Shown: positions 37,401 through 52,400 of the stretch, one piece after another
Layout of the letters: each line of letters begins with the position of its first letter
Numbering within the stretch: the stretch's first letter is position 1
Assembly: GCA_907163375.1 (NCBI GenBank)
Contig: CAJQUW010001831.1
Span: 1 to 64,000 of the forward strand
Length of the DNA stretch: 64,000 bases
Direction of reading: 5' to 3'
Source of the DNA: Prostheceraeus crozeri
Taxonomy: Eukaryota > Platyhelminthes > Polycladida > Euryleptidae
The notes under the pieces: generated by a model
Told to the model about the DNA's origin: nothing
Database searches by the model: none
Seen by the model: only the letters and a program-made list of their open reading frames with translations
Made by a program: the position numbers and the translations under genes

Positions 37401-40400
37401 ACGTAAGGAATACGTAGTTGTGCCATTGAGAGCATTTTCAGTTCTTGTAATTAAATCATCTTTATCGGTAACTATTATGTTTTTAGACTTGTCTGACGGA
37501 ATCAAAGTCATATTATTTTCAATAAGAAATGTATTCGTTTTGATTTTTTATTTATTCACCGATTTATAGTAATTGTTTCTTTTTACATGTTGAATTTCAT
37601 CATGTAAAATTTGTCTGGCCTCGTGTTCAAATAATTTCAGGTTATTTTCTAAGTTCTCATTCAAACGTGGTGGGAGACAAGCAGTTTTCTTATCAAAAGG
37701 AATTTTGAGTTTATCATCTAAAGGATTGTCATTGTTAGAGTGATGGAACCATGTTGGTTTATAAGCTAGGCTGTCAATAGCAATTTCATTACTGAAAATA
37801 AAATTTTGATTGAAGTATGGGAGCAGCCGAAAGTTATGACCATTACTCAAAAAATTAGAGATATCTCTAGGAATGCAAATTTTCGTCTCATTAATTAAGC
37901 GATTGCTGACTATTTCATTGTTAGTATTAGGATTCAACGAGTTGCCATTACTAAACCAAAAGTCATCTACATACGAGCATATGTATAGAAGAACTCACAC
38001 TTGTACGGCAGATTGTTATACACACTTCTTGCATTAGGATGCGGTCTTCATGTCAACCATCTACACTTATTGGAGTGTCTTTCGTGAATTTCCAATCGCT
38101 GTTCTTGAAGTACACCCACGATTTTTCCTAGAATCGTATTCTTCTGGACTGAATCATAGACTTTTCATAGAGAAGTTGAGGTTAATGGTCTTTCGGTTCC
38201 CTTGTTGTCATCAGTCACTATGGCTTCCGCCCCCGCCATTTTGCCATCGAAGTGATAGAAACCCCTTTTGTCCTTGATGGGCGTATTATATTATATATAT
38301 AGTGGCCCTTCTGTTATATGGGTGCCCAATGGTCACTGAATCTACATAAAATTTTTAAATATCGCTTTTACCTGTTATTTTAGCAACTGTTACGGCAATA
38401 GATCGCTTTTACTGACTTGGTTGATCAGTAGGATTGTCTATGAATTAGTCAATAAAATTAGAATCTTTTGAAATAATTAGATGGCTATATTTTGATTGGC
38501 ATCCTACAGGCAGATTATGCAGACAACAATGCTTGGAATGGTGATATTCCACGATTTCAAGTCATTTTCTCATTTATCGAAACCATTTCTTACAAATTCA
38601 ATAGTTGGATACATACATGTAACGGTTAAGAGTTGGTGATGCAGTCATGTTTTTCGATTGTAGCAAATGGCTTTTGCTTCAAATGTCATTTCGTATGAGC
38701 AGGGTTTTTTAAGGTTTTTGTTGCGGGCCATCTGATCATTCCCCCCCAGTCTTGAAGTTAATTACATGTGCTATTTAGACAAGAGACAGTACATCGAATC
38801 AACTACTACCGTTCAAAATCCATGGTACAAGTCGAAAATTCCACGTTGCAGAATGACCCGTGGAACACCTTAAAAAACACTGTGCATGAGGTATTATCTG
38901 CAAATATGTTTTGCTATGTACGTTGTGGCACAAACTGCTCGAAATTTACAGTGGTTGTGACGTTTTTAGCCATAGTGGACCATTCTGATAAGGACAAAAT
39001 TACAGGGATTCGCGGATTTAACTAAGATACCGCCCAAAGAAAGTAGGAGAATTTACAGCGTATTCTCCTACTGTATGATTTATTTGGTAGAATGGAAGCA
39101 CAAGATATGACAGAAAAGAGCATCGAAATCTTCTTTCGCCTTTTATGCTTCCAATTTCATGTGGTTATTATGACACGAATGTCAGTGTCTCTCTCGAATG
39201 TCTTCTCTTTGCTGATTGTCAGGTTTCAGGACGCTCGGACGATGAGTGCGCTTTTATGGCTGATTTTGGTCAGTTCAAACAGTTGATTTGGGAAGCTTTT
39301 TTCTTTAATTAGTGCTGTTGATATGTAAATCCCTTATTTTCTTTATATTGTTGAAGAGATTAATTTTCAAGAAATGAGCTTGTGCATGGAATCCGTCTGA
39401 TTGCTTTTGGCATTGAGTTTCAAGAAGATACTTTGTCAACAAGTTTCAGATAATCGGAAATCCATTCAAATTGCCTATTGTGGAAGCATTTTCTCGGCCA
39501 TTTTCGAAAAACCGTCGACAGATGAAATCATTAAATCCAATTCATGAAATTTCACTTCAATTTTCTTCATTTGCTGCTTTTTCAACTCCATCTCATCCGA
39601 CAGATGAATCGTGGGCATGAGAAAATGATGAAAATGTAATCTGATCCCTCCTACAAGGGAAATCAGAATTATTAGCTAGTGTTGTAAATTAATCATCGAA
39701 ATTCAGTGTTTCTTTACCTTGTTCTCATCGCTGTATCATTGGTCGTGGTTTTACCTTTCATGAATCGCTTGAATTCATGTAGTCTGAGTTATTTCATCAT
39801 GTGTCGATGTATGGTTATTACTTATGTTAATTCTAGTTTCTAGGTTTCTTGGATTTCCACCAACGTCTTAAAAAATAGAATACTTGTATCTTGTTTGAAG
39901 TCCTGAAATTTGAATCCTTCCTTAAAATTGGTCGCTTAGAATTAATTGTTTTTATCTTTAATTAGATCAAGATACATCGCATATTTACGCTTGTGTTTGT
40001 AAAAATCATGCAAGTAGTTCACACCTCGTGTTCTGATAATTTTTTGAAAATATAGCATTTTGCGATGTTCAAGAGTCGCTCACTTGCAAGATGAATGGAT
40101 TTGTCGCTTAAGAATTGACATTTTACAGATGTTAGATCTAGTAAAATTCACTGATGTTGGTTACGGATGTAGATCTTATGGAACGACCCGAACTGGGCGT
40201 AGTTTGACATGTACAGGTCGACCAATTGATTCACAATCAGTGAGGGCATCGAAGTCAATATGAGTGAAATCGACGTGTTCAGCTGAGAGTCTGGGTTCTC
40301 TTCCACATCATGAAAAATGATATTGCGCCTTCTCAAAGACCTTTCATGCCTCTCAATGATCTTAAATGTTCTTTAATGTCATTTATCAGTTGTGAGACAG

Positions 40401-43400
40401 TATCTCTTGACAGAGTGTCCTGTCTCAAAGAAGCCTCATTAATTTAACTTCCTTTAATGCAGACTTTCTAATATACTTGGACTCGATTTGTCAGAGACAC
40501 AATATCATCTTTTAGACTTTTAGTCCTTGACAGTCTTAAAGCAGAGGTATCATGTGATGTCATATCTCTATGATAATACACGCGTCACACCAGTTCGTAG
40601 TACATGGACCGAAACGATGACGTAGAATATGCTGACACATTATATTCTGGACGAAGTCAAGAAGCGATGAATAAACTGAGTCAAATTCACAGGGAACTTA
40701 GTTTCAGAAAAAACACAAATTAACCCGAAAGCAGATCAGAAACAATGCCAGCCGACAGTACAGCTCAATAGGACACATCAAAACCAACCAGATCATCCAA
40801 AAATCGAGGGAAAACCGAGCAGGAAACACAGAGAACTACAGATCACCTCAGAACGTGCCACGAGCGTACGACCACCTGACAGCGGCACATGTCAACAGTC
40901 AAACTTTGAGTTGAACATCAACCGGGTGAACTGAATAAGTTTCTCTTTTCAGCCTGTTCCTCATCCAGCAACTGTGACTGTCATCTTTGAAAGAAATTCT
41001 TATGAACGACGACTTCATCTTAGGACCAGAAAAGAAGACACTTTAATACTGCGCAGTATAAATGATATAAATAAACATTTGGTAAGCTTGTGATGTACAT
41101 CATTGTGATATGGCACAAAATATGTGCACTCACAACGGTCGCCGTTACAAATTTTTATGTAATCGCGTATCTGAGATATCTCAAGAAAACAGGCTCGGAA
41201 ACTGTGCAGAAAGTGGACGACAGTGCTCTATCATACTCCTGATGCATGAAATTTATACTCATTGTTATGCTCTTTGTCAATATTGGACCGATTCTGAAAT
41301 TCCGGTGGTAGAAATGGAACGAATATCGGGATGCTGGTGTGGATATCCCTTCAGTATCACTGCTGACCGTGAAGAACTGGTCAGATTTTGCTGCCCAGAT
41401 GCCGTCCCGGTCACTTCGGCCATTCGACCAAAAGTTACAAAGGTCAGATCACGTAATGTCACTGTGCCAATCAAGTCAGGAGCGTCAAAATCGATTTTTC
41501 GAATCAAATGAAACTTTGTCGAATCAATTGAACGACAAGTTTCCTGGTGGAGTTGACTCTTCATCGTTTCTCTTCTGAACACGAATAGTTTCACTTGTGT
41601 GAAGAATGCATAGAAACATGTAATGAGAATGCGGCGCCTCACAACTTGAAATGAGGTCATTTCTCAATCTTTTAATGTTATATAGAAAATTCGCAAGATG
41701 TTTTTTAGGCAGATCTATATAAAGTCATTTCGGCGCATCAATGTTTCAAATCTTTGAATTTACGTTCTGATCCTGCCTACCTTAATCACTCTGGCTTCCT
41801 ACTTGGATCAAACGAAACAGTTTTGCAAAGAAGTTCCATTCCACCGAAATCGCTTTATCAAGGCACCTTCACCGTAGGCGGCGCGACTAGTTTTCTTCTT
41901 CAAAAAGATGTCGAAGAATTTGTGTAGACGGTTACAGAGACCTAAATATAGAAATGACTTCCGTATCCGGTATTCGATTAAGGAATAAAGAGAAAAATCA
42001 ACGGCTCTCGGCATCTTTCATTCCTTGTGATCATTTTTTTAACTTAGCCGCGGCTTCCTTACAGAGAGAAGTCATCACCGCCACGAAGCGTCTGGGTAAG
42101 ATTGCCAACTCCCCCTCACCCGTAGGTGTTTGGTTGTTCCCCGTCGGATTGTCACTCAAAAGTAAATAGATATCGAGGCGTCAGCGTGGGTGGCATGAGT
42201 CTTGCAAAGTTGGAGATGCAAGGTTTATACCGAAAACAATGCATCATACAACAGCTTCATCAGTTGAAGAAGAGTTGGAGCGAAATTTTGCTGTCAAATG
42301 CGATGAGAAAATGTGAATGGTACAGGATCTAGCCAATGTCCGCTTCCCGGCGATCTCGGAGATTCTGAAACATGCCAGAAGTATCATGTAATGTGCGTGA
42401 GAACAGTCATGCTTGGTCCTGAAACTAGTGATTCGCTGGCCTTGGTGATTCTCACGCCACCCAAGCATTTGAATGACTGACTTTGATGCTGATATGCATA
42501 CTTACCTACATCTCCTTGGTCTTCCGACGGCTCGAGGCCCTGGGACTTCCATGCTTTCCACTCTGCCCAAGCAGTTTCCCTCGGCTCTCTTTACATGACC
42601 GAACCATCTCAGACGCGCTCTTCTAACCCGATCTCAGCATTCTCCGACAAATGCTCGCAATACTTCAAACAACTTCTGTGTCAAGGACCATGTTTCTCAG
42701 CCATAAACAAGGACAGATCGCATGCAAGACTCATACACATGAGCTCTGGATCTTAGGGGGACACTCTTGTTGTTCAGAAGGCTGGCTAACTCTCTCCATT
42801 TGGACCAAGCATTAGCTACCCGAGCTCTCACTGCCCTTTCCACTCCACCTTGGCTGTCCAGCATATCTCCGAGATAGCAAAAGTGGCTAACCTCTTGTAT
42901 GCTAGGACTGCCACCAATTCTTACAGTCGTCCGTCGGAATATTGATGGTATTTGCGCTTCGACACTTAAGGCATTGGAAATGTGTCACTCCCACCAGAGA
43001 GCGCAGATGGGAACATCTTTGATGCTGATATACAGGTTAAAATACATGCTCCCCCTTAAGTAAAGCGAAAGTTGAAAATAATATATACAATAACTTTATG
43101 TCTCGGACGTTTCGGATCCACGTGCGGTTGCCGAGACTGAATAGAATAGGACTGACGTTCCTCTGCGTGTCGTAAGAGTCGACTGAAAGGGTCTTTGACC
43201 ACTGCAGCTCTGGTTTTGGCAGTTTGATGTCCTGTTCTTGCTGCTTTTTGTCAGTGGCATATCTGACTATGCCTTGTCCATCGTCCTCTCAGCGATGGCC
43301 GCCGCCCATCTTCACAGGTAAGGTGTGGGGTGGGACCATTGGTGTTGCTGCCTCCCCCGGTCAATGCTATTCAACCTGTGTGAATAGTTTTGGCTTCGGT

Positions 43401-46400
43401 ATGATAGCACCCCGGTGGTATCGGAATTGTCATCTCTTCCCGGCAACTCCTCACCAGCAATAGGCATTCAGTTACTTACTAGGAGTGTCGCTTCGTATTG
43501 TCTCGATACGAAGCCTCCTATCCACTGGACGGAGCGAGGAAAACAACAACAACAACCCTTTATCAACGAGAAGCGCGAAATTCCAGTGTGTAACCGTGAA
43601 AACTTCCATTAACTACATGTATGACTGAGTTTGACCCTAGCTGGCAAGATTGCACTATTTGCCATGATTGTACCAGGAGCAAGATGCACAGCGGAACCGA
43701 CAATTTTATTTCCTTGTCGGTTTTTTTACTTCACCATTAATTTACTTGTTAATTCTTTCAGTATTACTTATTTATTTATTTTTTAATTTTATTTATTTGT
43801 CTATTTATTTATTTATTTTATTTGCTGGGTTTTTATCATTTATATTTAGTTGAAATACTACTTACTTCATTACTTCTGTGTGTATCATATCATTGTAGAT
43901 ATATATCCTTTTTGGTTCTTTCTTGACTTACAGATGCACTTATTTACATTATTTTTGTGCATTTATTTGTAATGACATAAATTCTCTTATTTGCTGTATA
44001 GTCTCATGTTCTGACTTGTATCTGTTTGGATCGCGACAATTGCTCTATTGGCCGCTGATTTGCATGTATCTATTATCTATTGTCTTCATTATCCGTGTAA
44101 ATGTTCTGTGTGATTTCAACGTAGTGTGACCGATATTTATGTGTTGTCTGCTGCACAAAGTATTATATTGATCATTCTTGCAGTATGTCACATCGAGAGC
44201 AAGCGAGGCCCTGGCAATAAAAATGATAACGACAAAATACTTACTTCTGTCTCTATATAAATTTGCGCCTACGAAACGTTTAATTTTATTTCCATCAATT
44301 TTTTGGCAACAGACACCTACAATTTCCTATGATAGTGAAAAAAAGAACATTTTCAACAGTGTATCATTGCTTTTCAATTCAGAATATGATCCAACACTTA
44401 AGACACACACTATAAAAATGACTCGTTCTGGAAAGCCCACAACGATTTATGAAATCAGTAAAATTCTGTACAGTCACGTTCGTGAAATCAAACTCGAGAT
44501 TTTCAGGCTTGGACGAATCTCCAGTTTCTCTCAAATTCAACTCACAACTTTGACAAAATTTACTTCTATTTTTTGCTAGACAACCACAAAATACGAAATG
44601 TTTGCATCACTCTCATCAATCGAAACGTCAGATTATACTGAGAGTTTTGTTATCAATGACTTTAAAATTCTCTGTCACTTTCGGGAACAGAAGAGTCAAA
44701 CGCCACTCTCGCACATCATCGGCATTCTCTATGATACTTTTCAACATGCACTGTGGCAGACTATACGATCATCCTAGGAATCCCCAGCTATCAAATGTTT
44801 TGATAATGCCGTAAGATTGATAGCTAACGAAAGAAGATGAAGTAATTCACCATTGCAGCTGTGAAAAAACATGCATTGCAGCAGTGAAGAAACATGCATT
44901 GCAGCAGTGAAGAAACATGCATTGCAGCAGTGAAAAAACATGCATTGCAGCAGTGAAAAAACATGCATTGCAGCAGTGAAAAAACATGCATTGCAGCAGT
45001 GAAGAAACATGCATTGCGGCAGTGAAGAAACATGCATTGCAGCAGTGAAAAAACATGCATTGCAGCAGTGAAAAAACATGCATTGCAGCAGTGAAAAAAC
45101 ATGCATTGCAGCAGTGAAAAAACATGCATTGCAGCAGTGAAAAAACATGCATTGCAGCAGTGAAGAAACATGCATTGCAGCAGTGAAGAAACATGCATTG
45201 CAGCAGTGAAAAAACATGCATTGCAGCAGTGAAAAAACATGCATTGCAGCAGTGAAAAAACATGCATTGCAGCAGTGAAGAAACATGCATTGCAGCAGTG
45301 AAAAAACATGCATTGCAGCAGTGAAAAAACATGCATTGCAGCAGTGAAAAAACATGCATTGCAGCAGTGAAGAAACATGCATTGCAGCAGTGAAGAAACA
45401 TGCATTGCAGCAGTGAAAAAACATGCATTGCAGCAGTGAAAAAACATGCATTGCAGCAGTAAAGAAACATGCATTGCAGCAGTGAAAAAAACATGCATTG
45501 CAGCAGTGAAAAAACATGCATTACAGCAGTGAAGAAACATGCATTGCAGCAGTGAAGAAACATGCATTGCAGCAGTGAAGAAACATGCATTGCAGCAGTG
45601 AAAAAACATGCATTGCAGCAGTGAAGAAACATGCATTGCAGCAGTGAAGAAACATGCATTGCAGCAGTGAAGAAACATGCATTGCAGCAGTGAAGAAACA
45701 TGCATTGCAGCAGTGAAGAAACATGCATTGCAGCAGTGAAAAGACATGCATTGCAGCAGTGAAGAAACATGCATTGCAGCAGTGAAAAAACATGCATTGC
45801 AGCAGTGAAGAAACATGCATTGCAGCAGTGAAAAAAACATGCATTGCAGCAGTGAAAAAACATGCATTGCAGCAGTGAAAAAACATCAGTGAAAAAACAT
45901 GCATTGCAGCAGTGAAAAAACATGCATTGCAGCAGTGAAAAAACATGCATTGCAGCAGTGAAAAAACATGCATTGCAGCAGTGAAGAAACATGCATTGCA
46001 GCAGTGAAAAAACATGCATTGCAGCAGTGAAGAAACATGCATTGCAGCAGTGAAAAAACATGCATTGCAGCAGTGAAAAAACATGCATTGCAGCAGTGAA
46101 AAAACATGCATTGCAGCAGTGAAAAAACATGCATTGCAGCAGTGAAAAAACAAGCATTGCAGCAGTGAAAAAAACATCAGTGAAAAAACATGCATTGCTG
46201 CAGTGAAAAAACATGCATTGCAGCAGTGAAAAAAACATGCATTGCAGCAGTGAAAAAACATGCATTGCAGCAGTGAAAAAACATCAGTGAAAAAACATGC
46301 ATTGCTGCAGTGAAGAAACATGCATTGCTGCAGTGAAAAAACATGCATTGCAGCAGTGAACAAACATGCATTGGAGCAGTGAACAAACATGCATTACAGC

Positions 46401-49400
46401 AGTGAAAAAACATGCATTGCAGCAGTGAAAAAACATGCATTGCTGCAGTGAAAAAACATGCATTGCTGCAGTGAAAAAACATGCATTGCAGCAGTGAAAA
46501 AACATGCATTGCAGCAGTGAAGAAACATGCATTGCTGCAGTGAAAAAACATGCATTGCAGCAGTGAAGAAACATGCATTGCAGCAGTGAAGAAACATGCA
46601 TTGCAGCAGTGAAGAAACATGCATTGCAGCAGTGAAAAAACATGCATTGCAGCAGTGAAAAAACATGCATTGCAGCAGTGAAAAAACATGCATTGCAGCA
46701 GTAAAGAAACATGCATTGCAGCAGTGAAAAAAACATGCATTACAGCAGTGAAGAAACATGCATTGCAGCAGTGAAGAAACATGCATTGCAGCAGTGAAGA
46801 AACATGCATTGCAGCAGTGAAAAACATGCATTGCAGCAGTGAAGAAACATGCATTGCAGCAGTGAAGAAACATGCATTGCAGCAGTGAAGAAACATGCAT
46901 TGCAGCAGTGAAGAAACATGCATTGCAGCAGTGAAGAAACATGCATTGCAGCAGTGAAGAAACATGCATTGCAGCAGTGAAAAAACATGCATTGCAGCAG
47001 TGAAAAAACATGCATTTCAGCAGTAAAGAAACATGCATTGCAGCAGTGAAAAAACATGCATTGCAGCAGTGAAGAAACATGCATTACAGCAGTGAAGAAA
47101 CATGCATTGCAGCAGTGAAAAAACATGCATTGCAGCAGTGAAAAAACATGCATTGCAGCAGTGAAAAAACATGCATTGCAGCAGTGAAAAAACATGCATT
47201 GCAGCAGTGAAAAAACATGCATTGCAGCAGTGAAAAAACATGCATTGCAGCAGTGAAAAGACATGCATTGCAGCAGTGAAGAAACATGCATTGCAGCAGT
47301 GAAAAAACATGCATTGCAGCAGTGAAGAAACATGCATTGCAGCAGTGGAAAAACATGCATTGCAGCAGTGAAAAAACATGCATTGCAGCAGTGAAAAAAC
47401 ATGCATTGCAGCAGTGAAAAAACATGCATTGCAGCAGTGAAAAAACAAGCATTGCAGCAGTGAAAAAAACATCAGTGAAAAAACATGCATTGCTGCAGTG
47501 AAAAAACATGCATTGCAGCAGTGAAAAAAACATGCATTGCAGCAGTGAAAAAACATGCATTGCAGCAGTGAAAAAACATCAGTGAAAAAACATGCATTGC
47601 TGCAGTGAAGAAACATGCATTGCAGCAGTGAAGAAACATGCATTGCAGCAGTGAAGAAACATGCATTGCAGCAGTGAACAAACATGCATTGCAGCAGTGA
47701 ACAAACATGCATTACAGCAGTGAAAAAACATGCATTGCAGCAGTGAAAAAACATGCATTGCTGCAGTGAAAAAACATGCATTGCAGCAGTGAAAAAACAT
47801 GCATTGCAGCAGTGAAAAAACATGCATTGCAGCAGTGAAAAAACATGCATTGCAGCAGTGAAGAAACATGCATTGCAGCAGTGAAGAAACATGCATTGCA
47901 GCAGTGAAGAAACATGCATTGCAGCAGTGAAAAGACATGCATTGCAGCAGTGAAGAAACATGCATTGCAGCAGTGAAAAAACATACATTGCAGCAGTGAA
48001 AAAACATGCATTTCAGCAGTAAAGAAACATGCATTGCAGCAGTGAAAAAACATGCATTGCAGCAGTGAAGAAACATGCATTACAGCAGTGAAGAAACATG
48101 CATTGCAGCAGTGAAAAAACATGCATTGCAGCAGTGAAAAAACATGCATTGCAGCAGTGAAAAAAACATCAGTGAAAAAACATGCATTGCAGCAGTGAAG
48201 AAACATGCATTGCAGCAGTGGAAAAACATGCATTGCAGCAGTGAAAAAACATGCATTGCAGCAGTGAAAAAACATGCATTGCAGCAGTGAAAAAACATGC
48301 ATTGCAGCAGTGAAAAAACAAGCATTGCAGCAGTGAAAAAAACATCAGTGAAAAAACATGCATTGCTGCAGTGAAAAAACATGCATTGCAACAGTGAAAA
48401 AACATGCATTGCAGCAGTGAAAAAACATGCATTGCAGCAGTGAAAAAACATCAGTGAAAAAACATCAGTGAAAAAACATGCATTGCTGCAGTGAAGAAAC
48501 ATGCATTGCAGCAGTGAAGAAACATGCATTGCAGCAGTGAAGAAACATGCATTGCAGCAGTGAACAAGCATGCATTGCAGCAGTGAACAAACATGCATTA
48601 CAGCAGTGAAAAAACATGCATTGCAGCAGTGAAAAAACATGCATTGCTGCAGTGAAAAAACATGCATTGCAGCAGTGAAAAAACATGCATTGCAGCAGTG
48701 AAAAAACATGCATTGCAGCAGTGAAAAAACATGCATTGCAGCAGTGAAGAAACATGCATTGCAGCAGTGAAGAAACATGCATTGCAGCAGTGAAGAAACA
48801 TGCATTGCAGCAGTGAAAAAACATGCATTGCAGCAGTGAAAAAACATGCATTGCAGCAGTGAAAAAACATGCATTGCGGCAGTGAAAAAACATGCATTGC
48901 AGCAGTGAAGAAACATGCATTGCAGCAGTGAAAAAACATGTATTGCAGCAGTTTGCAGCAGTGAAAAAAACATCAGTGAAAAAACATGCATTGCTGCAGT
49001 GAAAAAACATGCATTGCAGCAGTGAAAAAAACATGCATTGCAGCAGTGAAAAAACATGCATTGCAGCAGTGAAAAAACATCAGTGAAAAAACATGCATTG
49101 CAGCAGTGAAAAAACATGCATTGCAGCAGTGAAAAACATGCATTGCAGCAGTGAAAAAACATGCATTGCAGCAGTGAAGAAACATGCATTGCAGCAGTGA
49201 AAAAACATGCATTGCAGCAGTGAAAGAACATGCATTGCAGCAGTGAAAAAACATGGGCATTTTTATCACATTGATGTTTTCTGACAGATATCTTCACCGC
49301 ACTGGTGTACTTTTCCTAGCGCGCCCAACCACGGGTGGGCGAAGTTCGCCCGTGCTGATCTCCCAAACTATCATGCCGATGTTGTCAAACCACACATCAA

Positions 49401-52400
49401 TCGAAAAAGCATTGAATTGGGATTCAGAAAAACTGCATAACTTTCATTTTTGAGGTCATCGTTGGACTGAGGCGAAAGTCAAAGGTCAAAAGCTCAGCAA
49501 ATGTTTAATAAATTTCTATTAGATCACTATTTGAAATGGAAAATGGCAACAAAACCTAATAAACCATACACTAATCGAAAGATCTGGTTAAGGTGGTTAA
49601 TAAAACGATGATTACTAATCGTTGTATATCATTTTCATTAGATGAGGTCAAAGGTCAAATAATTCGATGATTGGTTCAGCTCAAATAGCACTAAAATCGC
49701 ACATTTTAATTTTTAGTTTCTGCAGGTGAAGACACAACCCAGTTCGCTGACTTTTATCGAGACACTGCGGCTAAAAGCAATATGAATCTGAAAAATGTCA
49801 ATAATACCTGATCAGATGCAGAACTAAAACGTTAAAAAATGATGAAAAATCATATTTGAAATTTGAATTTCAAATTTCAAGCATGCATATAGGCAGATAA
49901 TTTCATATTCAAAGATTTTGCATTTGTGAATATCTCTATACTAACATGGAGAATCCTTTATGTTATCTCAACTTATTTCATCAAGAATTGATGCTGCAAA
50001 ATACACTATAAGTGAGTATATACCGAAATCAGCCAAAATATTCCAAACATTCAAATTTTAATATAGCTCCCACAACCAAAGTACAGTGCCTGACAGCAAG
50101 TTTGCAAGTTTTGACTTTTTCCAAATTTTCTGATGTATTTCTCGCTTCTTCCGTTGATAAACCTTTTAGAAGGCATAAATTACGTCAGCATGTTACAAGT
50201 ATTGCTTTTAAGTACCATGATGCTCATTATCTACTCTTGTAAGTAGTTCATCATAATTTATAAGTAGTATAAACACATGAGCAAAACACATAAAATTCTT
50301 TAAAAGAAATCATAATTCATTGCGATTAAATTGACACCCAGATATAATTTCATGCCTAAAAGAGCTGCATAGAAGTTGATTTGAAACCTCCATGCCAAGG
50401 GATGTGAGAGCTCCTGTTCAGTCGAAAGGACTTCATACATATTGCTGATGGCAAGACATCTATGCTATTGTTTGTTTGAGCAATATCTATGTTCCAGTTA
50501 CTCACCAGTGTTCATGTGCAACATATATGAGTACCGGCATCGGTTTAGAGTTTTCGTCCATATCGAATACACTGAAATACTAAGATTGAAATTTCTAAAC
50601 TTGCAAACTTGCTGTCAGGCCAAATTTATTATCTCTCTGTCAAACGTTGCATAGTACGTAGAAGTTAAGATACTAGAAATGTGGTGGATATAGCTTGCTT
50701 GGTTTCAAAAGATATTCAAAACATTCGCCATGGGTGACGGAAAACATCCTTTCACCTCTGTGGGACGAAGGATATGGAAAGAGTTTAGAATCAATATTTT
50801 TTTTTTGCTTCTTTGACGACCGGCACTTTGCCATTCGGCGACATATTGCATATCAAAAATGTATCGGAGTTGATCACAAAAAAGTGATAGTTACTGTATG
50901 TTAACTTGGCATGAATTTCCTGAAGTGAAGTCACACGATCACTTTCCAAGAGAATCGTTCAAATCAAGTATCAGTGTCATTTCACGACCACGACGAACAC
51001 CACAATGAGCTGTAATGACATGGCAATGATGGAAAACCAGAAGGAACGGCGCATTTTTTGACATTTTGTTTCTGAGTTCATTTCCTTTCTTATGTTTGAG
51101 TCCGGCTTGAATTGTAATGAATAGGGTTCGGAAAAATATTTTTTTAAATAAATATCGCGCTTTCTATGTGTTACCATTCAGCACATTAAAACGGAGAAAG
51201 ATCTATGGTGGTCAAATTTCAAATTTTGATATCGATACAACTGTCACAATTGCTTTTACAAATTGAACAAAAACGTGAACTGAAATCCATCTTTTGTAAA
51301 ATAAAATGGCACACGATCAGTTTACCAGAGGTATGGCTATTGGAATGATTCGTTGTGGTAGAAGTTGTACGAGTTTTGCCGAAGAGCTGCAACTATCGAG
51401 AGTCGTTGTTTGGAGGTGGTGGTGTCGATGGAAAGCAGAAGGAGATGTTAAAAAGAAGAAGGGATCTGGTCGACCAAGAAAGTCTGTAGGAAGGACAGAC
51501 GCACGTCTAGTTTTAGTTGCAAAGAGGAATAGATTTGTGTCAGTCCCAAAGCTAGTCGTACACTGGAAGAGTGCCTCAAATATAGACTGTAGCGTTCGAA
51601 CGGCTTACCGAAGATTGCGAGAAGCTGGAATTCAATCGCGACGACCAGCTGTCCTAATTCCATTGAGTTTTGAACACCGCAGAAGACGAGTTGCCTGGTG
51701 TGATGCCCGTCGCTCATGGAATGACCATTACTGGCAGAAAGTCTTGTGGACCGATGAATCGAGATTCACTCTGGATTTCAATGACGGTCGTGTCAGAGTG
51801 CATCGTCTTCCAGGTGAACGCTTTGCCCCATGCTGTGTTAAAGAACACGACAGATATGGTGGTGGAAGTGTTATGCTGTGGGGTGGCATATGGCATGGCG
51901 GACGAACGACAGCAGTCATCATCAAAGGCACGTTGACTGGAGAGAGGTATCTCAATGAAATTGTGCTTCCTGTTGTTGCCCCAGTGGTCAGGGTGGAGGA
52001 TCTGGTCTTCCAAGACGACAACGCAAGACCACATCGCTCCTCGGCTGTCATTGCCACTTTTTCCTTGCCATTGTCACTTTTTCCTGAACCCAGCTGATTC
52101 ATTATTAGAATTCACACTGTAATTTGATTTCTAAACAATATTTTGACGATTTTCTCACACTTTCAGAGGTTTTGAAATGAATGAATATTTTAGTACTTTT
52201 GATTTAATATTTTTCTGTACCCTGGTAATGCTTCGATGGACGGAAATTTTCCTCGATGACCACTTCTACCATTTATTTACAAGGTCCGCATCATGGAGAG
52301 GGAATTTATGAAATATACATGTACTCGTAGGTGCAATGAGAGACCTTCCGACGTGATAACCACTGTCGTAGCCGACGATGGCGCATTTGCTCCAAACATT

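Noticed and set aside
39223-39268. Exon-like segment VSGRSDDECAFMADF as part of the nested gene
   Set aside because: It leaves in phase 1 while the next strong segment (40953) is only open in phase 0, so they cannot join directly.
16645-49254. CRISPR array
   Set aside because: The arrays are head-to-tail units without unique spacers, inside introns of an animal gene.
44774-49297. Long minus-strand Cys/Phe/His-rich frames (up to 472 codons) over the second array
   Set aside because: Same cause: a 23-bp repeat without stops, overlapping in several frames.
51306-52100. Active transposase gene
   Set aside because: The frame is long and clean but lacks the third catalytic residue and the C-terminus, and no terminal inverted repeats were seen.
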